A stretch of 64,000 nucleotides of DNA, from assembly GCF_964019385.1 (NCBI RefSeq), contig NC_088645.1:36008303-36072302 (forward strand). The letters are read 5' to 3'. Source of the DNA: Sycon ciliatum. Its lineage: Eukaryota > Porifera > Calcarea > Leucosolenida > Sycettidae. A program made the position numbers and the translations under genes. Positions 44,169 through 55,004 of this stretch are shown here, one piece after another; positions within the stretch are counted from its first letter, which is position 1; each line of letters begins with the position of its first letter. The notes beneath the pieces are model-generated. The model worked only from the letters and a program-made list of their open reading frames with translations. It did no database searches and was not told the DNA's origin.

Positions 44169-45992
44169 GGTGGCTCATACCCAAATCGGAAATAAAAACG
44201 GCCCGATCGATTTTGTTCACAATTGCACAGCACTACTATCAGAATAGTGTCGGTCCCGAAAAAATGGGAAGGATTGAAACATGACATTGTCTTCATAGTT
44301 AAAACCCGATTTAAAATATCTGGTATTTTGTAGCCTTTTGCACAAAAACACATCCCAGGATTTGCCTCTACTGTTGTATTGTTCAGACTAAAAGTTGTAA
44401 TTTTCTTTTCAGGTATCTGAGTGGTAATTTCGGCAGTCAAGCCAAGCCAAATAGGGTGGCTGGGCTTTCTTTTCAGGGTTCTTGGCTGCCCATACTAACA
44501 ATATCATTCGGTTTGGAACGCGGATATCGGTACTCCGCGGACTGCTTCCCGAAATTGGCCCATTAGATTTTCTTCATTTCTTCAAGAAGTACAGCCAGCT
44601 ACCGTATTTCCTTGAACAACCGCCGCGGCCTGTATTCAAAACTAGCAAAACGGGTGCAGCCCTGAAAAATAGTTGTACATCACAATGTGCGTGCTGTATG
44701 CGTAGAGTTCACCTGCGATGTGCACTGCTGAACCTTTGTTGTCCAGCTACACTATAGGCTAGTGCATCTTTTTTTCTTTTCCTGTGGCACTGCAAAGAAT
44801 ATCATGGCGAGGGAGCTTGAGGCTCGACTAGCAAGTTAGTTGCATGTTCAGCAGCAGTAGTCCGACGAGGATGAAGTAGAGGGGCTTCAAGAAGACGTCG
44901 ACGCTGACAATATTGGATGCAATAATAGAAAAGGACGCGCAAGTTTTGTTCTCTCCCGTTTGATTTCTCTCTTTCTGCGTTCGTTTCTTTCACAGCGTCA
45001 GTGTCCACTTTCTCCTAGACGTCACCAGACAAGTTCTCCGACCTGAGTTCTTGGTTTTGTAGATTTGACAATCCTCAGTGCGTCTTCACATTTGATCCGT
45101 TTACTTTGTTCGCGTACCATTTTCTTTTTTGGTGGTCGATAAAATGACTCATCTTGCTCTTCGTTATGTTGTGAGAGCTAGAGGTCATCATCATGGCGTG
45201 TTCGATTTGTTCCCTTCTTTAGATCGCCTTTGAGTCCTTTGTCCGAACAGAGAGCAGCACTAGCTGCATGTGAAGGAGTATGACATCGTAGCTGAAGGTC
45301 ATCTCGTAGCTGTGAAATTGCGTATAAACTGTGAACTGCTCTACACTTGTGTACGAATAACCCTCAGTTCAAATAAACTGGTGGCGCTTATTAAAGGGGC
45401 GGCTGGTAATCAAGGGGCGGCGAGTGTTCAAGGAAATACAGTATATGGTTCATATGCTAAACATTTAATTATATTATTTTTTTGTAATTGAATCAATGTG
45501 AAGTGCCTGGGAGCACAGTTTACTGAATCCAATTTTGACTGACGTGTGCAATTGACCAAAACATTATAGTCAATCATAATGGCACGATAGATTTCATTCA
45601 AATTTTATATTTTTTGCTATACTTAGATAGTTATGGAAAGAGTCTGCAAAGTTATAGCCCCCTGAAGCTACCGGAAGCATACTTTGTCAAGTGCTATCAA
45701 TTTGGGGGTAAATTTACATATTACTGTACATCGAACATGCTAAATGGATTTCCTTTAAATTAGGTAAAGGTGTTCCTTTGATTGATGAAAAAGTGCCTGC
45801 CACGTTTCATGTTTCTGTAGCCACCTGAACATACCTTTTGAGTCGATTATAGAAGCTATTTTTGTCAAACCACTGGCGAAAAAGAAGAAAAAAGGTTTTT
45901 CCGGGAAGGTTCGAACCCACGAGGGGCAAAAAGTAATAATATTCCATAATAATTCTACTCCAAACCAGCGCAGAAGGATGGCACGAGCCACC
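44169..45992. mobile_element. Middle TTAA-flanked element of the nest
   Basis: TIRs GGTGGCTCATACC and GGCACGAGCCACC (inverted) are flanked by TTAA on both sides (44165-44168, 45993-45996). Removing it rejoins AATTAGAA-type sequence of the outer element. Confidence 0.72.
44602..45441. mobile_element. Inner CCGTATTTCCTTGAAC element of the nest
   Basis: The left end CCGTATTTCCTTGAACAACC and mirrored right end GTTCAAGGAAATACAG are flanked by TA. Short GGGGCGGC repeats lie near the right end. Its centre is unassigned sequence. Confidence 0.7.
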
Positions 45993-46326
45993 TTAATTAG
46001 AAGTCCCACGGTATCCACCTACATAGAAAATGTGTGGGATTTATGCTGATAACTCGAAGTTAACAAACCATAATTCAAAGTTCACTTTATTTTCTGCAAA
46101 TCAGTTTGGTTTGCATGTGCAGCCAGTTTAGTGTCCACTAAACAGTGTAAATGTGTGCCTATGATGCGTAGTGCAATTCGGCGTGTGAATGTGAGCATTT
46201 TGACATACATAAGGTGTTGTGGGTACATGTTTGGATAATTAGAATGTCCGGAAAATTAGAGGGTTTTCCCCGGCATTTTGGTGTTCAAATTATCAGGATT
46301 CAATCTGTACTAGCAAACTAAGTTAA

Positions 46327-46928
46327 CCCTTTAAGAGCCACAGGAAAATTTCAAAATTCTGCATTTTTTCGTGTTCCTTGGATCATAGCTTCAGTTCTAC
46401 TCACTCAATCCTCACAATCTAGGGCTTCCTGGAAAGGTCTCCGCGAGAGGAAGAGAATGGGGTCGATCATGATCACCAGCACACCGTCTATCCAGCGCTA
46501 GATCGCAGCGACAGTACGAAAAATGCCCCAAATGCGTCCAATTGCGTCCCGCTCCAGATATTTCATTTTGCTCGATCGTGGAGTTCCAATTTTTTCGCTG
46601 TGTACTCTTGACAATATCAACAGTGAAACCCGTGCAAATTCGAGTAAACCAGCGTGACGAAAAGTCTCAAAATTCTCAATACTAAAGTCGCACTGCGCGC
46701 TTTTGAAATTGCCGCGATCGCGGCTCAACTTACGAGTGATTTATCTCAGGAACCGTAGCTCGCAGCGCTTCGCGGATTGTTTCTCCCGACAGGTGAGAGT
46801 TTTCTCTTCGCCCTGGATATTTCGATCACTGGATTTGAGCGAGATTGGACTGAGTTACGATCTTTTGAAGTTTCGCATTTGAATGCGTCGTTTACGACGC
46901 ATTCAAGTATGGGGCGGCTCTTAAAGGG
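46327..46928. mobile_element. TTAA-flanked element, CCCTTTAAGAGCC ends
   Basis: The inverted ends CCCTTTAAGAGCC and GGCTCTTAAAGGG are flanked by TTAA (46323-46326, 46929-46932). TTAA duplications are typical of piggyBac and Kolobok groups. The centre includes a GCGTCGTTTACGACGC hairpin near 46885. Confidence 0.78.
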
Positions 46929-46932
46929 TTAA

Positions 46933-47361
46933 CCGTTTGAGCACGCATGACATTCTGACACGTCATGACCACGGCCACCGTGACACACGTGACGTTCTAG
47001 AACGTCACGAGTCAGTACGGAACTACATCGATTCCGCGTTTCTTCCGTGGCGTGGCGTCAAGCTGTACCCGCTGCACAGAGGACTCCTAGGATATACGAG
47101 TACAGTAAAAAAAGCGAGTCGCTCCGTGAGTTTGAACTGGAGTTACATGCGCGTGCATACATTTCAAAATACCAATTTCCCGTAAAACTACCTTTCTGAA
47201 AACAGTCATAACTTTTGTAATCGTTGTTGTATTTCCAAAACAAAAACAGTTCTGTGATCAGGATACATGAAAGAATCGTTTGAAGTCAAGTTTGCTCACA
47301 TAGAGTGAATTTAGATTTTTACTGCGTGGCAGAGGTTTTCAATGGGCCTGGGTTCAAAAGG
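46933..47361. mobile_element. TTAA-flanked element sharing its left TTAA with the previous one
   Basis: The left end CCGTTTGAGCACGC and inverted right end CCTTTTGAACCCAGGC are flanked by TTAA at 46929-46932 and 47362-47365. The GACGTTCTAGAACGTC palindrome is close to the left end. Confidence 0.65.
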
Positions 47362-47804
47362 TTAATAACCAAAATTGGGATGAAATGGGCTGCGAAGTGA
47401 GCATTGGCGACATAAAAGCAAAGCTGAAAGATTTGACAATATTGACAATATTGCTGACGCGAACCAAGTACTTACTTTCGAATTTAGTGGCCACACACAT
47501 ACTAACTTTCGGGCACGAACTAACTTTTGGACCTGACTTTTGTAACATGGAGAAGTCATTTGTGTGTCGATGTACATGCTATGCGCTGCATGTGCAAACC
47601 ATACCGGTACATCTTTGTGGGTTGAATGCTGATGGGGCTGATGTTGTCTTCGAGAGACAGAGTCAAAAGGGTGAAAAGAGTATTCATTTAGGGAAGGTAC
47701 TTTTTTACGGACTTTTACGGCAGTCTCAAAAACCTAGGAATGGAATTTGTGGCAGTCGTTGCGTCTGGTCGATTAGGAACAAACGTTAGAGAAAACTACT
47801 CTAC

Positions 47805-47927
47805 CTGTACAGTTTTTTCCATCGCCAGTGAATCCAGAATGACAAGAGCAATTGTATGAGCCAATTGTGTTCTGACATGTACTGTTGGCATGGCAAACAT
47901 GGCTTCCAGTGACACATTCATCAATAT
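47805..47927 (-). CDS. EGF-like (calcium-binding type) exon
   Basis: A 123-bp exon encodes 41 residues beginning DIDECVTGSHVCHANSTCQN and ending GFTGDGKNCT. Six cysteines follow the EGF spacing. The leading D-I-D-E-C, the Asn after Cys3 and the aromatic residue in GSYNC match the calcium-binding EGF signature (cbEGF family knowledge). The acceptor TCTTACAG and donor GTAGAG both lie in phase 1. It is the first recognised module after the signal-peptide exon, about 3.3 kb downstream. The product is a disulphide-bonded extracellular module used for rigid linkage or protein contact. Confidence 0.85.
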
Positions 47928-48085
47928 CTGTAAGAGAACGGCAGCACAAGAGGCAGAAAGAAGACAGGTAAATCAAGTACACATCATTTTTCTCAGGGTG
48001 CGCACATACTGACCAACCATCAAAATCTCACCCCCTTGACAAGACATGCAGAATCCCTGGGTTTCTCTCTCGTCAGCGCCTTTAA

Positions 48086-49200
48086 AGGGGAACTGTCACC
48101 AAAAAATTTCTTTGTCTTATCTTGTAGCTCTTTGGCTCCTGATCACGATGGTGTTATTCGTTTTTCTCTGCGATGACTGGAAGTGGGTGAAAACTTGAAA
48201 AGAAGGTGCCCAAAATTGTCCCGAAGTACCGAGTGACGTCACGCCGGACTTGACCTCCACGCGTACTTTCATCGTCAAAAACGAAGTCCAGCCCGTGTGC
48301 TCGTCGATCGAGCCAACTGTTCGATGTACGGTGCACGCTTGCCTTCTGAACTCGGACACTCGATGTGTACTTTGTACACAATGAGAACGCCAAAAAGGGA
48401 CAAAATAAACAAAAGTCGACTGCAGTTTGTCGCACTGGTACTTCCTCCACGAAGCTCCAGCTCTTTGTTTTACTAATTTTGTGATTACGAAGGAGTGGAA
48501 GGATGTTTGTTTGCTGTTAGTGTGACACACATACCTCGTACTTGAAAATGATGTCGTTGTATCGAAGGTGGCTATGTTGCCCACCCGGCTCTGAAATGAA
48601 AGACGTCGGAGTTCGTCATCTGCATCTTGAGCAACATTGCCAGATGAATCGCCTTCACGTAACTACATTGCGTTCCTTTGGGGCTCGGGTTGGTGGTGTT
48701 ATCGCCGGCCGGAGGAGTACTGTTTTCTGCATACGCACTCATCATCGTGTTGTTCCTCACACGAAAAGTTCAAAACAACGACGTACTTCCGTGCTCACAA
48801 AATAAAACCTCGCGGAAGAAGTCAAAAAGGTGAAAGCTCAGCTGCTTTTTATTTTGATTTGGCTGTGTAGCTGCACGTGGGTCTCTGCCTCTTTGGCATT
48901 CTCCTTCGGTACGACGTACCCATCTGTGTTACAGTTCAAAAGGCACACGTGCACCGTACATTGGAACAGCTAGCTCGATCGACGAGCACACGGGCTGGAT
49001 TTCGTTTTTGACGACGAATGTACGCGTGGAGGTCAAGTCCGGCGTGACGTCACTCGGTACTTCGGGACAATTTTGGGCACCTTCTTTTCAAGTTTTCACC
49101 CACTTCCAGCCATCGCAGAGAAAAACGGATACCACCATCGTGATCAGGAGCCAAGGAACTACAAGATAAGACAAAGAAATTTTTTGGTGACAGTTCCCCT
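48086..49200. mobile_element. TTAA-flanked element with TIRs of about 170-230 bp
   Basis: Begins AGGGGAACTGTCACC, ends GGTGACAGTTCCCCT, with TTAA at 48082-48085 and 49201-49204. The arms (AAGATAAGACAAAGAAATTT, AAAATTGTCCCGAAGTACCG, TGACGTCA) stay alike for well over 150 bp. The middle has a second mirrored region (TCGATCGA-linked). Open frames here are parts of the arms, not genes. Confidence 0.8.
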
Positions 49201-49282
49201 TTAAAAGCCATGGCCTTATATTCGAAACACAACTGCTTTCTTAGCTATTTTAGATGTCAAATGACCCACCCACTACGTCATA

Positions 49283-49617
49283 CACTCAAACGCCTCTTAT
49301 CCGGACGCCTCAGATACGGGCACGTCTCTCTACCGGCCACCCTCAGCTTGAGTTCCTATGGCAAACATGCTTCGAATTTGGGGGGTTGAACTTTTCTTCC
49401 GAATGCACAAGTGCTTATTTGTCACTCCCAACCGGTGTAATCCACACATTTTTATCCATGGATTATTTTTGTAACCTGAACAGGTGCAATATGCGCCAAG
49501 AAAACGTCTTCGAAAATGATAATGATACATGGTAGATGAGTTATCCTGAGATACGGGCAAATCTGAGATACGGGCAGTGCCCGGTCCCAAGGTGCCCGGA
49601 TAAGAGACGTCTGAGTG
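49283..49617. mobile_element. TA-flanked TIR element, CACTCA ends
   Basis: CACTCAAACGCCTCTTATCC and the mirror GGATAAGAGACGTCTGAGTG, TA at 49281-49282 and 49618-49619. GATACGGGCA repeats lie inside each arm. Confidence 0.75.
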
Positions 49618-49664
49618 TACCATTAAAGTCAAAGTCCACACAAAAATTTCAATCTAAATCTACT

Positions 49665-49790
49665 TGTAGAAAGGAAGAGGACATAATTATGGATATGAGT
49701 TAAGAGTAACTCTCCATCACTGTCACCAGATATTACACAGTCAGAAAGTGCAACAACATTTATTATTGGCTCACCATCCGAGTTCTAAAT
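49665..49790. repeat. Degraded fragment of the same repeat family
   Basis: Holds GAAAGGAAGAGGACATAATT, GAGTTAAGAGTAACTCTCC, CAGTCAGAAAGTGCAACAAC and TTTATTATTGGCTCACCATC, a rearranged subset of the 9.0 kb copy. Confidence 0.65.
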
Positions 49791-50343
49791 CTACTTGTTC
49801 GCCATTCCTGTTGGGCTGTAAGTTTGTTAGTAAAGTACTTATTTCTTCATTTTTATAAAACCTACTTCAAATGTCATTTCATTTATGGAGCCCATGGCGT
49901 TATAACTGAGACGGGCTTTATAATCGAAAATACCTCCATGGCTTTAAAGGTGCGGACATACGTTAATAACTTGATGGCACAAAACAAGTGAAAAAGAGCT
50001 TTTTCCTCCGAAAAATGTTCGACGGCACAGCAATTCTAGACTCTGGATAGACCACAGTTCGACCCTACAGTGCAGTTTGATCAGTCTGCACGCCTGCCGG
50101 TGCAGATTATTCAGGCTAGGCTGGCCAGGTCTTGAAAGTGCCATGCACAGTTTGAAGTGCGAGTGCACACTGTACATATTTGTGAAAAACACTGGGACAT
50201 TGGAGGTGAGTTCCTGGAGTTTTCAGGAACAACCTAGATCAGACAAAAATGTGACTTTTCCAGGAGTTTGCTTGAAATCCCCGGGGTCATGGGAGTATTT
50301 TTGATTTCCCGGGATTTTGGGGGGGGGGGGGCTGACCTGTATC

Positions 50344-50633
50344 AAGAGTACAGAACCCCCCCCCCCCCCAGAGTGTGCAACGCCGATCCAGCTCTGCATA
50401 GGGTCTTGGTTGAGCGGAATCGGATCTTCTGATGTCATGCGTACACTTCACACCAGCGCAAGGCCGGTCTCGAGGCAGGGCACCATTGTTTTTGATCCAA
50501 GAGTACCCGCGACTCCCCGGGTTCCCCTCAGATGTTTACGGTATTATGACATCAGAAGATCCGATTCCGCTCGACCAAGACCCTATTCAGAGCTGGATCA
50601 GGCGTTGCACACTCTGGGGGGTTATGTACTCTT
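50344..50633. mobile_element. Miniature element, AAGAGTACATAA family, different interior
   Basis: The ends AAGAGTACAGAACCCC and GGGGTTATGTACTCTT enclose a palindromic interior: GATCCAGCTCTGCATAGGGT is mirrored near 50570-50605, and GAATCGGATCTTCTGATGTC is mirrored at 50545-50568. Flanks are too diverged to show a duplication. Confidence 0.65.
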
Positions 50634-51274
50634 GCCTCTCTTGCCCTCTCGATTACAAATTCCAAAATAAAATATAGATTCTGTCCAAATTTTTGGCTGG
50701 GCCCATCCTCAGCCAAAAACAATGAAGCTGAGAGATCGTTTTCAGGAAGTGGCGTGAAATGGTGCGAAACCCTTCTTTTGCGTTGAGTGTTTTGGCGGAG
50801 CAAATTGGTTTTTATTTTTTTCTATGCTTTTTGTTATGCTCGTTTAGTGCAGAAATTCAAGGTGCCCCAAGCCGCTTGTGTTCTGTTGTATAAGGCTGCC
50901 CTGTTTGAGCAAAGCAAACAGATCTCTTTTGTATTGTTTTTGAACAGAGTTGATGAGTCAGAGGACCTGAGATCAGAAACAAAGCAAATCGATTTTTTTC
51001 GTATAAAAGTTCCCCAATATTCTACTATGTGAACTGGTCAAGTATCAATACTTCTCAAATGTAGAATGCAGCTGCAAAATATTTGGTTTAGTGTTCCCTT
51101 GGGTCTAGGCAGATACCAGAGATAATGAACTGAATGCATTTAGATTCGGTTTTGACCGATCAGTCATTGCAAGTCTAATGGACGCTGCGGATTTGGAACC
51201 GATCAAAAAGCCACGAACTGCATGCATATGACAGGTGATGGTCTAAAAGGAAAATAGATAATGAATTTGCTTAC

Positions 51275-51350
51275 CTGTCACTGCCGGTGCTTGCCCCATG
51301 CATAGAGGAGTGATAACACAGAAGGCGATCCATGCCAGGACCAACCGCAT
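51275..51350 (-). CDS. Signal-peptide first coding exon of a large EGF-module gene
   Basis: Read on the minus strand, an ATG at 51350-51348 opens 25 codons, MRLVLAWIAFCVITPLCMGQ followed by APAVT, then one further base before a GTAAGC donor (51274-51269). The peptide has a basic residue at position 2, a hydrophobic core and a small-residue region suited to signal peptidase cleavage around Gly19/Ala21. The intron is phase 1, the same as every EGF exon downstream on this strand, which is why I take it as their first coding exon. The protein would enter the secretory pathway. An upstream ATG 16 bases away is in another frame. No TATA box is evident upstream. Linking this exon to the others is inference from strand, phase and module type; a transcript would prove it. 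Confidence 0.68.
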
Positions 51351-51919
51351 GGCCTGGATGCATAACACAAGACGAGCTTGGCTTAACAGACTGGAAAACA
51401 GTTTTTTTTAAATTTATGGATTCCCCAAAGGCCGAGGCCTAATTCGAGGGGGTCTCCGTTCATGGTTTACTGGGAATATATCTGCGAAATTATTACATAT
51501 ATATTGAGAAGAGGAAGGGTTATAACAAATGCGTACTGTAGAAATCAGCCATAACATCCGTTACTATGTTACAGAAACTCTGGAAGGAATGAAACCAGCG
51601 GTTACAGTTGCGCTCACTGAAATCCAACCCAAAGTGTAACACTGGTGCCCTGTACCAGTCCCGACAACACCACTATACTTGTACATGTGTATGTCCAGCC
51701 ACATTCACAAATTCTTGAGGAGTGCCAGAACGCCATGTATTATACATCTCGTTAAAGAGCTTCAAAGTACCAAACTCGAGTGCTGCATATTCCGAGGGCA
51801 TTTCCCCTTGTCCCACTATAAGCAGAGTACGCTTTCCCAAAATTGACTGGTTTACGTGTACCAAAGGTATCGATTCTCACTTATTCTCAACGCTCAATAG
51901 GACAGTATATGTATCGATT

Positions 51920-52192
51920 TCGGTATAACGATTTCTATTTTAACGACAGATTTCTCCTCGTTAACTCGCATTTCGTTATATGCATGGCTTTTACCTTTTT
52001 TTTATTTTTACAGTAACCAGCTATTTTCTACCGGATAGCGAGGGATCCGGATAAATTTCTGTATAACGATGTCTATTTTAACGACAGATTTCTCCTCGTT
52101 AACTCGCACTTCGTTATATACATGGCTTTTACAGTAACCAGCTATTTTCTTCCGGATAGCGAGGGATCCGGATAAGAGAGGTCTGACTGTAT
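51920..52192. repeat. Tandem duplication of a Tigger-like scrap
   Basis: GTATAACGATTTCTATTTTA to AGCGAGGGATCCGGATAA (51923-52053) is repeated at about 52062-52176. The ending GGATAAGAGAGGTCTGACTG resembles 7018-7045. Confidence 0.8.
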
Positions 52193-52817
52193 CAGAAATG
52201 GACGGCATTCCTGAGAGGCTAAAACAATCATTTCAACCAGATTCTAAAGATATCCAGAAGCCGGTTTGGTTGGGCGTATTACGTCCTTTGCGAGTTCTGG
52301 ATGCATGCACTGCGCTTGCTGTACAGTTGAAACAAGCATCCATTTCAAATATCAAGGATTTGGGATGGTCAACTTCGATAACTTTTAAAAGGTAGAAATT
52401 AGAAAAATGAGGAAAAGGAACCCCACCAAAAACTACTTATTAGCAGATGTGGGTACACGTGGACCTTGCTTGTCATCAACCAGGCTCAAGGTACCGTATA
52501 CGTGATCTCTCGGATAAAAATAAACCAAGGAGGTGCCCAGGTCTGCTTCACTGCACAGGCAGTTCACAACACGTATCGCGATAAGCTGTGGAAGTGCTTG
52601 CCACGTCTTACCACAATCAATGCTCTAAAGGTCTTTGCTTTTCTGCCAGTTTATACACACACAATAATTATTGTATGTGTTTTTTTTTGTTTTTTGTTTT
52701 TTACTAGAGGCACGTAAACCCGTCATGTGTGAGCCATGAATAAGGGGAGTGGTGGCGTGGTCTAGGATGCTCTGTCGACCTTGGGTCTCGGCTTCATCAC
52801 AACCAGGCGTGCCAATA

Positions 52818-53046
<229 letters not shown>

Positions 53047-53478
53047 GGGGGGGGGGTTGGGGAGCAAGAGAACTAAATAAGAGAACTAAATAAAGTACAA
53101 TAAAAAATGAGAGAGAGAGAGAGAGAGAGCGAGGAGTGTTGGGGGCAAGAGAGGGGGAGAGAACTAAATAAAGTATAATTATATAATGCGTAAGGGGTGC
53201 AAATTCAGATCCAGAGAAAAGAGTAAGCAGGGCACGAGGTGTAACGTGACAAATTCTCTTTTTCAAGTGCTACAGTTTAACAACTGAATTAGAAGTCTCT
53301 TCCAGGATAGGGCTTTATCATACGATTTCCGCATAACAATGTCTGGTAATTCAAGTCTATAACTGGGAATATACGGATAGCAGTAATTAGAAGTCCAGCA
53401 AAATCCAATAAGAAGTGTGTGGGGTGGTCCTGAAAATTCTAAGTAAGCAAAGCATAATTTGACCTTCCACTGTGCACA

Positions 53479-53625
53479 GTATGTATGTATGTATGTATGT
53501 ATGTATGTATGTATGTATGTATGTATGCATGCATGCATGCATGTATGTATGTATGTATGTATGTATGTATGTATGTATGTATGTATGTATGTATGTATGT
53601 ATGTATGCATGCATGTATGTATGTA
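53479..53625. repeat. ATGT/ATGC tetranucleotide microsatellite
   Basis: About 36 units of ATGT with short ATGC runs. Confidence 0.95.
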
Positions 53626-53626
53626 A

Positions 53627-54030
53627 GGCCGCAACCACACTACGTAAAAATCACAGTACAAATTTTCATGCATATCTCAGTACTAGTCGGTACGCAACCA
53701 CACTACACTTTTCGGTCTGCATAGATGACGTTTTCACGCGACCAGCACATGACGTTGTCGTACCAAAGCGTGTGCCATGCGCTAGAAAAGACCGGGAAAT
53801 TCAAAAAAAATGCTGATGCTGATGCTATGTACGACGACCAGGTACAAAAACAAAGTTGTACACAGGAGATGGAGCGCGAAAACGACGAAAACGACAAACG
53901 AGGCTTTCTACAGGGGTGCGCCAGTTGCTGAAAACCTACAAAGCGCATTTAGCATTTCGCACGCGTCGGCATGACGAGTTCTACTGTAATGCCGTTTGTA
54001 CTTGATTTTGTACCTTGTGTGGTTGCAGCC
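53627..54030. mobile_element. TAA-flanked, possibly PIF/Harbinger-like, miniature element
   Basis: Ends GGCCGCAACCACAC and GTGTGGTTGCAGCC with TAA on both sides (53624-53626, 54031-54033). The 3-bp TWA duplication suggests Harbinger. It sits at the end of the ATGT microsatellite. Confidence 0.7.
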
Positions 54031-54302
54031 TAAGGTGCATAGCACAACTCTACATGACAATGCAAGCATTTAGATATCCAAAATTTGTTGTGGGTGCCCT
54101 GGCATTTTTGGCCAACCTCTTCTGTAGATGTACAAGTCATATCTCGTCAATGATACGTGAAAAGTGTGTTCAAAGCGAAGTGGTCAACACCACATCAATT
54201 GGGACAGTTACAGGTGCAAACGCAATAGGTAGGTCAGCGCAAAGTGGGCTAACAACATACATGTGTTACGTGGTACTATTGATAATCACATTACGGAGTT
54301 AA

Positions 54303-54616
54303 GCTGTGTTCACAACTGGTGCGTGGACACGGTACGCTTGCGGTTCATGCGCCGCCAAACGCGCGCTCAGCCTTTCACAAAAAACAGCAATCCGAGTCGT
54401 ATTTAGCGTGTGCGACACCTTCGAGTACTAATTTGTTGGCCCCGCCAGTCAAAGTGACTGGCATGTACGCTGATACGCGCCTGATACGCGCTGAAAATTC
54501 CAACATGTTGGAAGTTCCATTTCGGCGCGTTTCCGTACGCATGGCGCCCCAAAAGCCAGCAAAAATACGCACAAACCCGTGGTTTCACGCGTACACGCGC
54601 CAGTTGTGAACACAGC
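54303..54616. mobile_element. TTAA-flanked miniature element
   Basis: Perfect ends GCTGTGTTCACAACTGG and CCAGTTGTGAACACAGC flanked by TTAA (54299-54302, 54617-54620). ACGCG-rich sub-ends (GCGTGGACACG, CGCGTACACGCG). Confidence 0.8.
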
Positions 54617-55004
54617 TTAACACAACGAACACAACTGCATTCCAGGCCTTCGTAAACAGCTTTAGATCTGCAGCATGCCTGGTCTGACCTTGCAACCTTT
54701 ATCTGTCAGATTCGATGGATAATGTTCATGACTTCGTTTTGATCACTAATAATTTATTTTGCTATCATAATTTTACTTTGCAAATATCGTATTACCCTTG
54801 TTTTTACCGTTGAGGGTGTTGACTATGGAAAGTGTTTGAAGAAAATAAATAATTTTAACTCGGATGACGAGCGAATTTAATTATGGAGAAAGGAGGAGGG
54901 CAAAACATGATTGTTACGAGTTGCAGTTAGTCATAGCTCGTAACATTTTTCGCCCTTCTCCTTTCCCTTTTTTCTAAAATAAAAGATTATTATTCCCGTA
55001 GCTA

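Larger units (their letters stand above)
44024..46307. mobile_element. Outer pogo/Tigger-like element of a three-level nest
   Basis: Ends CAGGTGAAATCCTGATAATT and, inverted, CAGATTGAATCCTGATAATT, with TA flanks (44022-44023, 46308-46309). AATTAGAAG sub-repeats recur inside each arm. No transposase frame was seen, so it is non-autonomous. Confidence 0.75.

Noticed and set aside
48117..48584. A 155-codon minus-strand open frame as a gene
   Set aside because: It lies mostly in the long inverted arms of the TTAA element 48086-49200, and its mirror occurs in the other arm.
52750..52815. A tRNA-derived SINE head (GGTGGCGTGGTCTAGGATGC)
   Set aside because: The A-box similarity is fair, but the B box is poor and no body or tail could be recognised before the GA repeat.
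53263..53816. Open frames of His-Thr-Tyr-Ile or Cys-Met-Tyr-Val repeats
   Set aside because: They are translations of the ATGT microsatellite.
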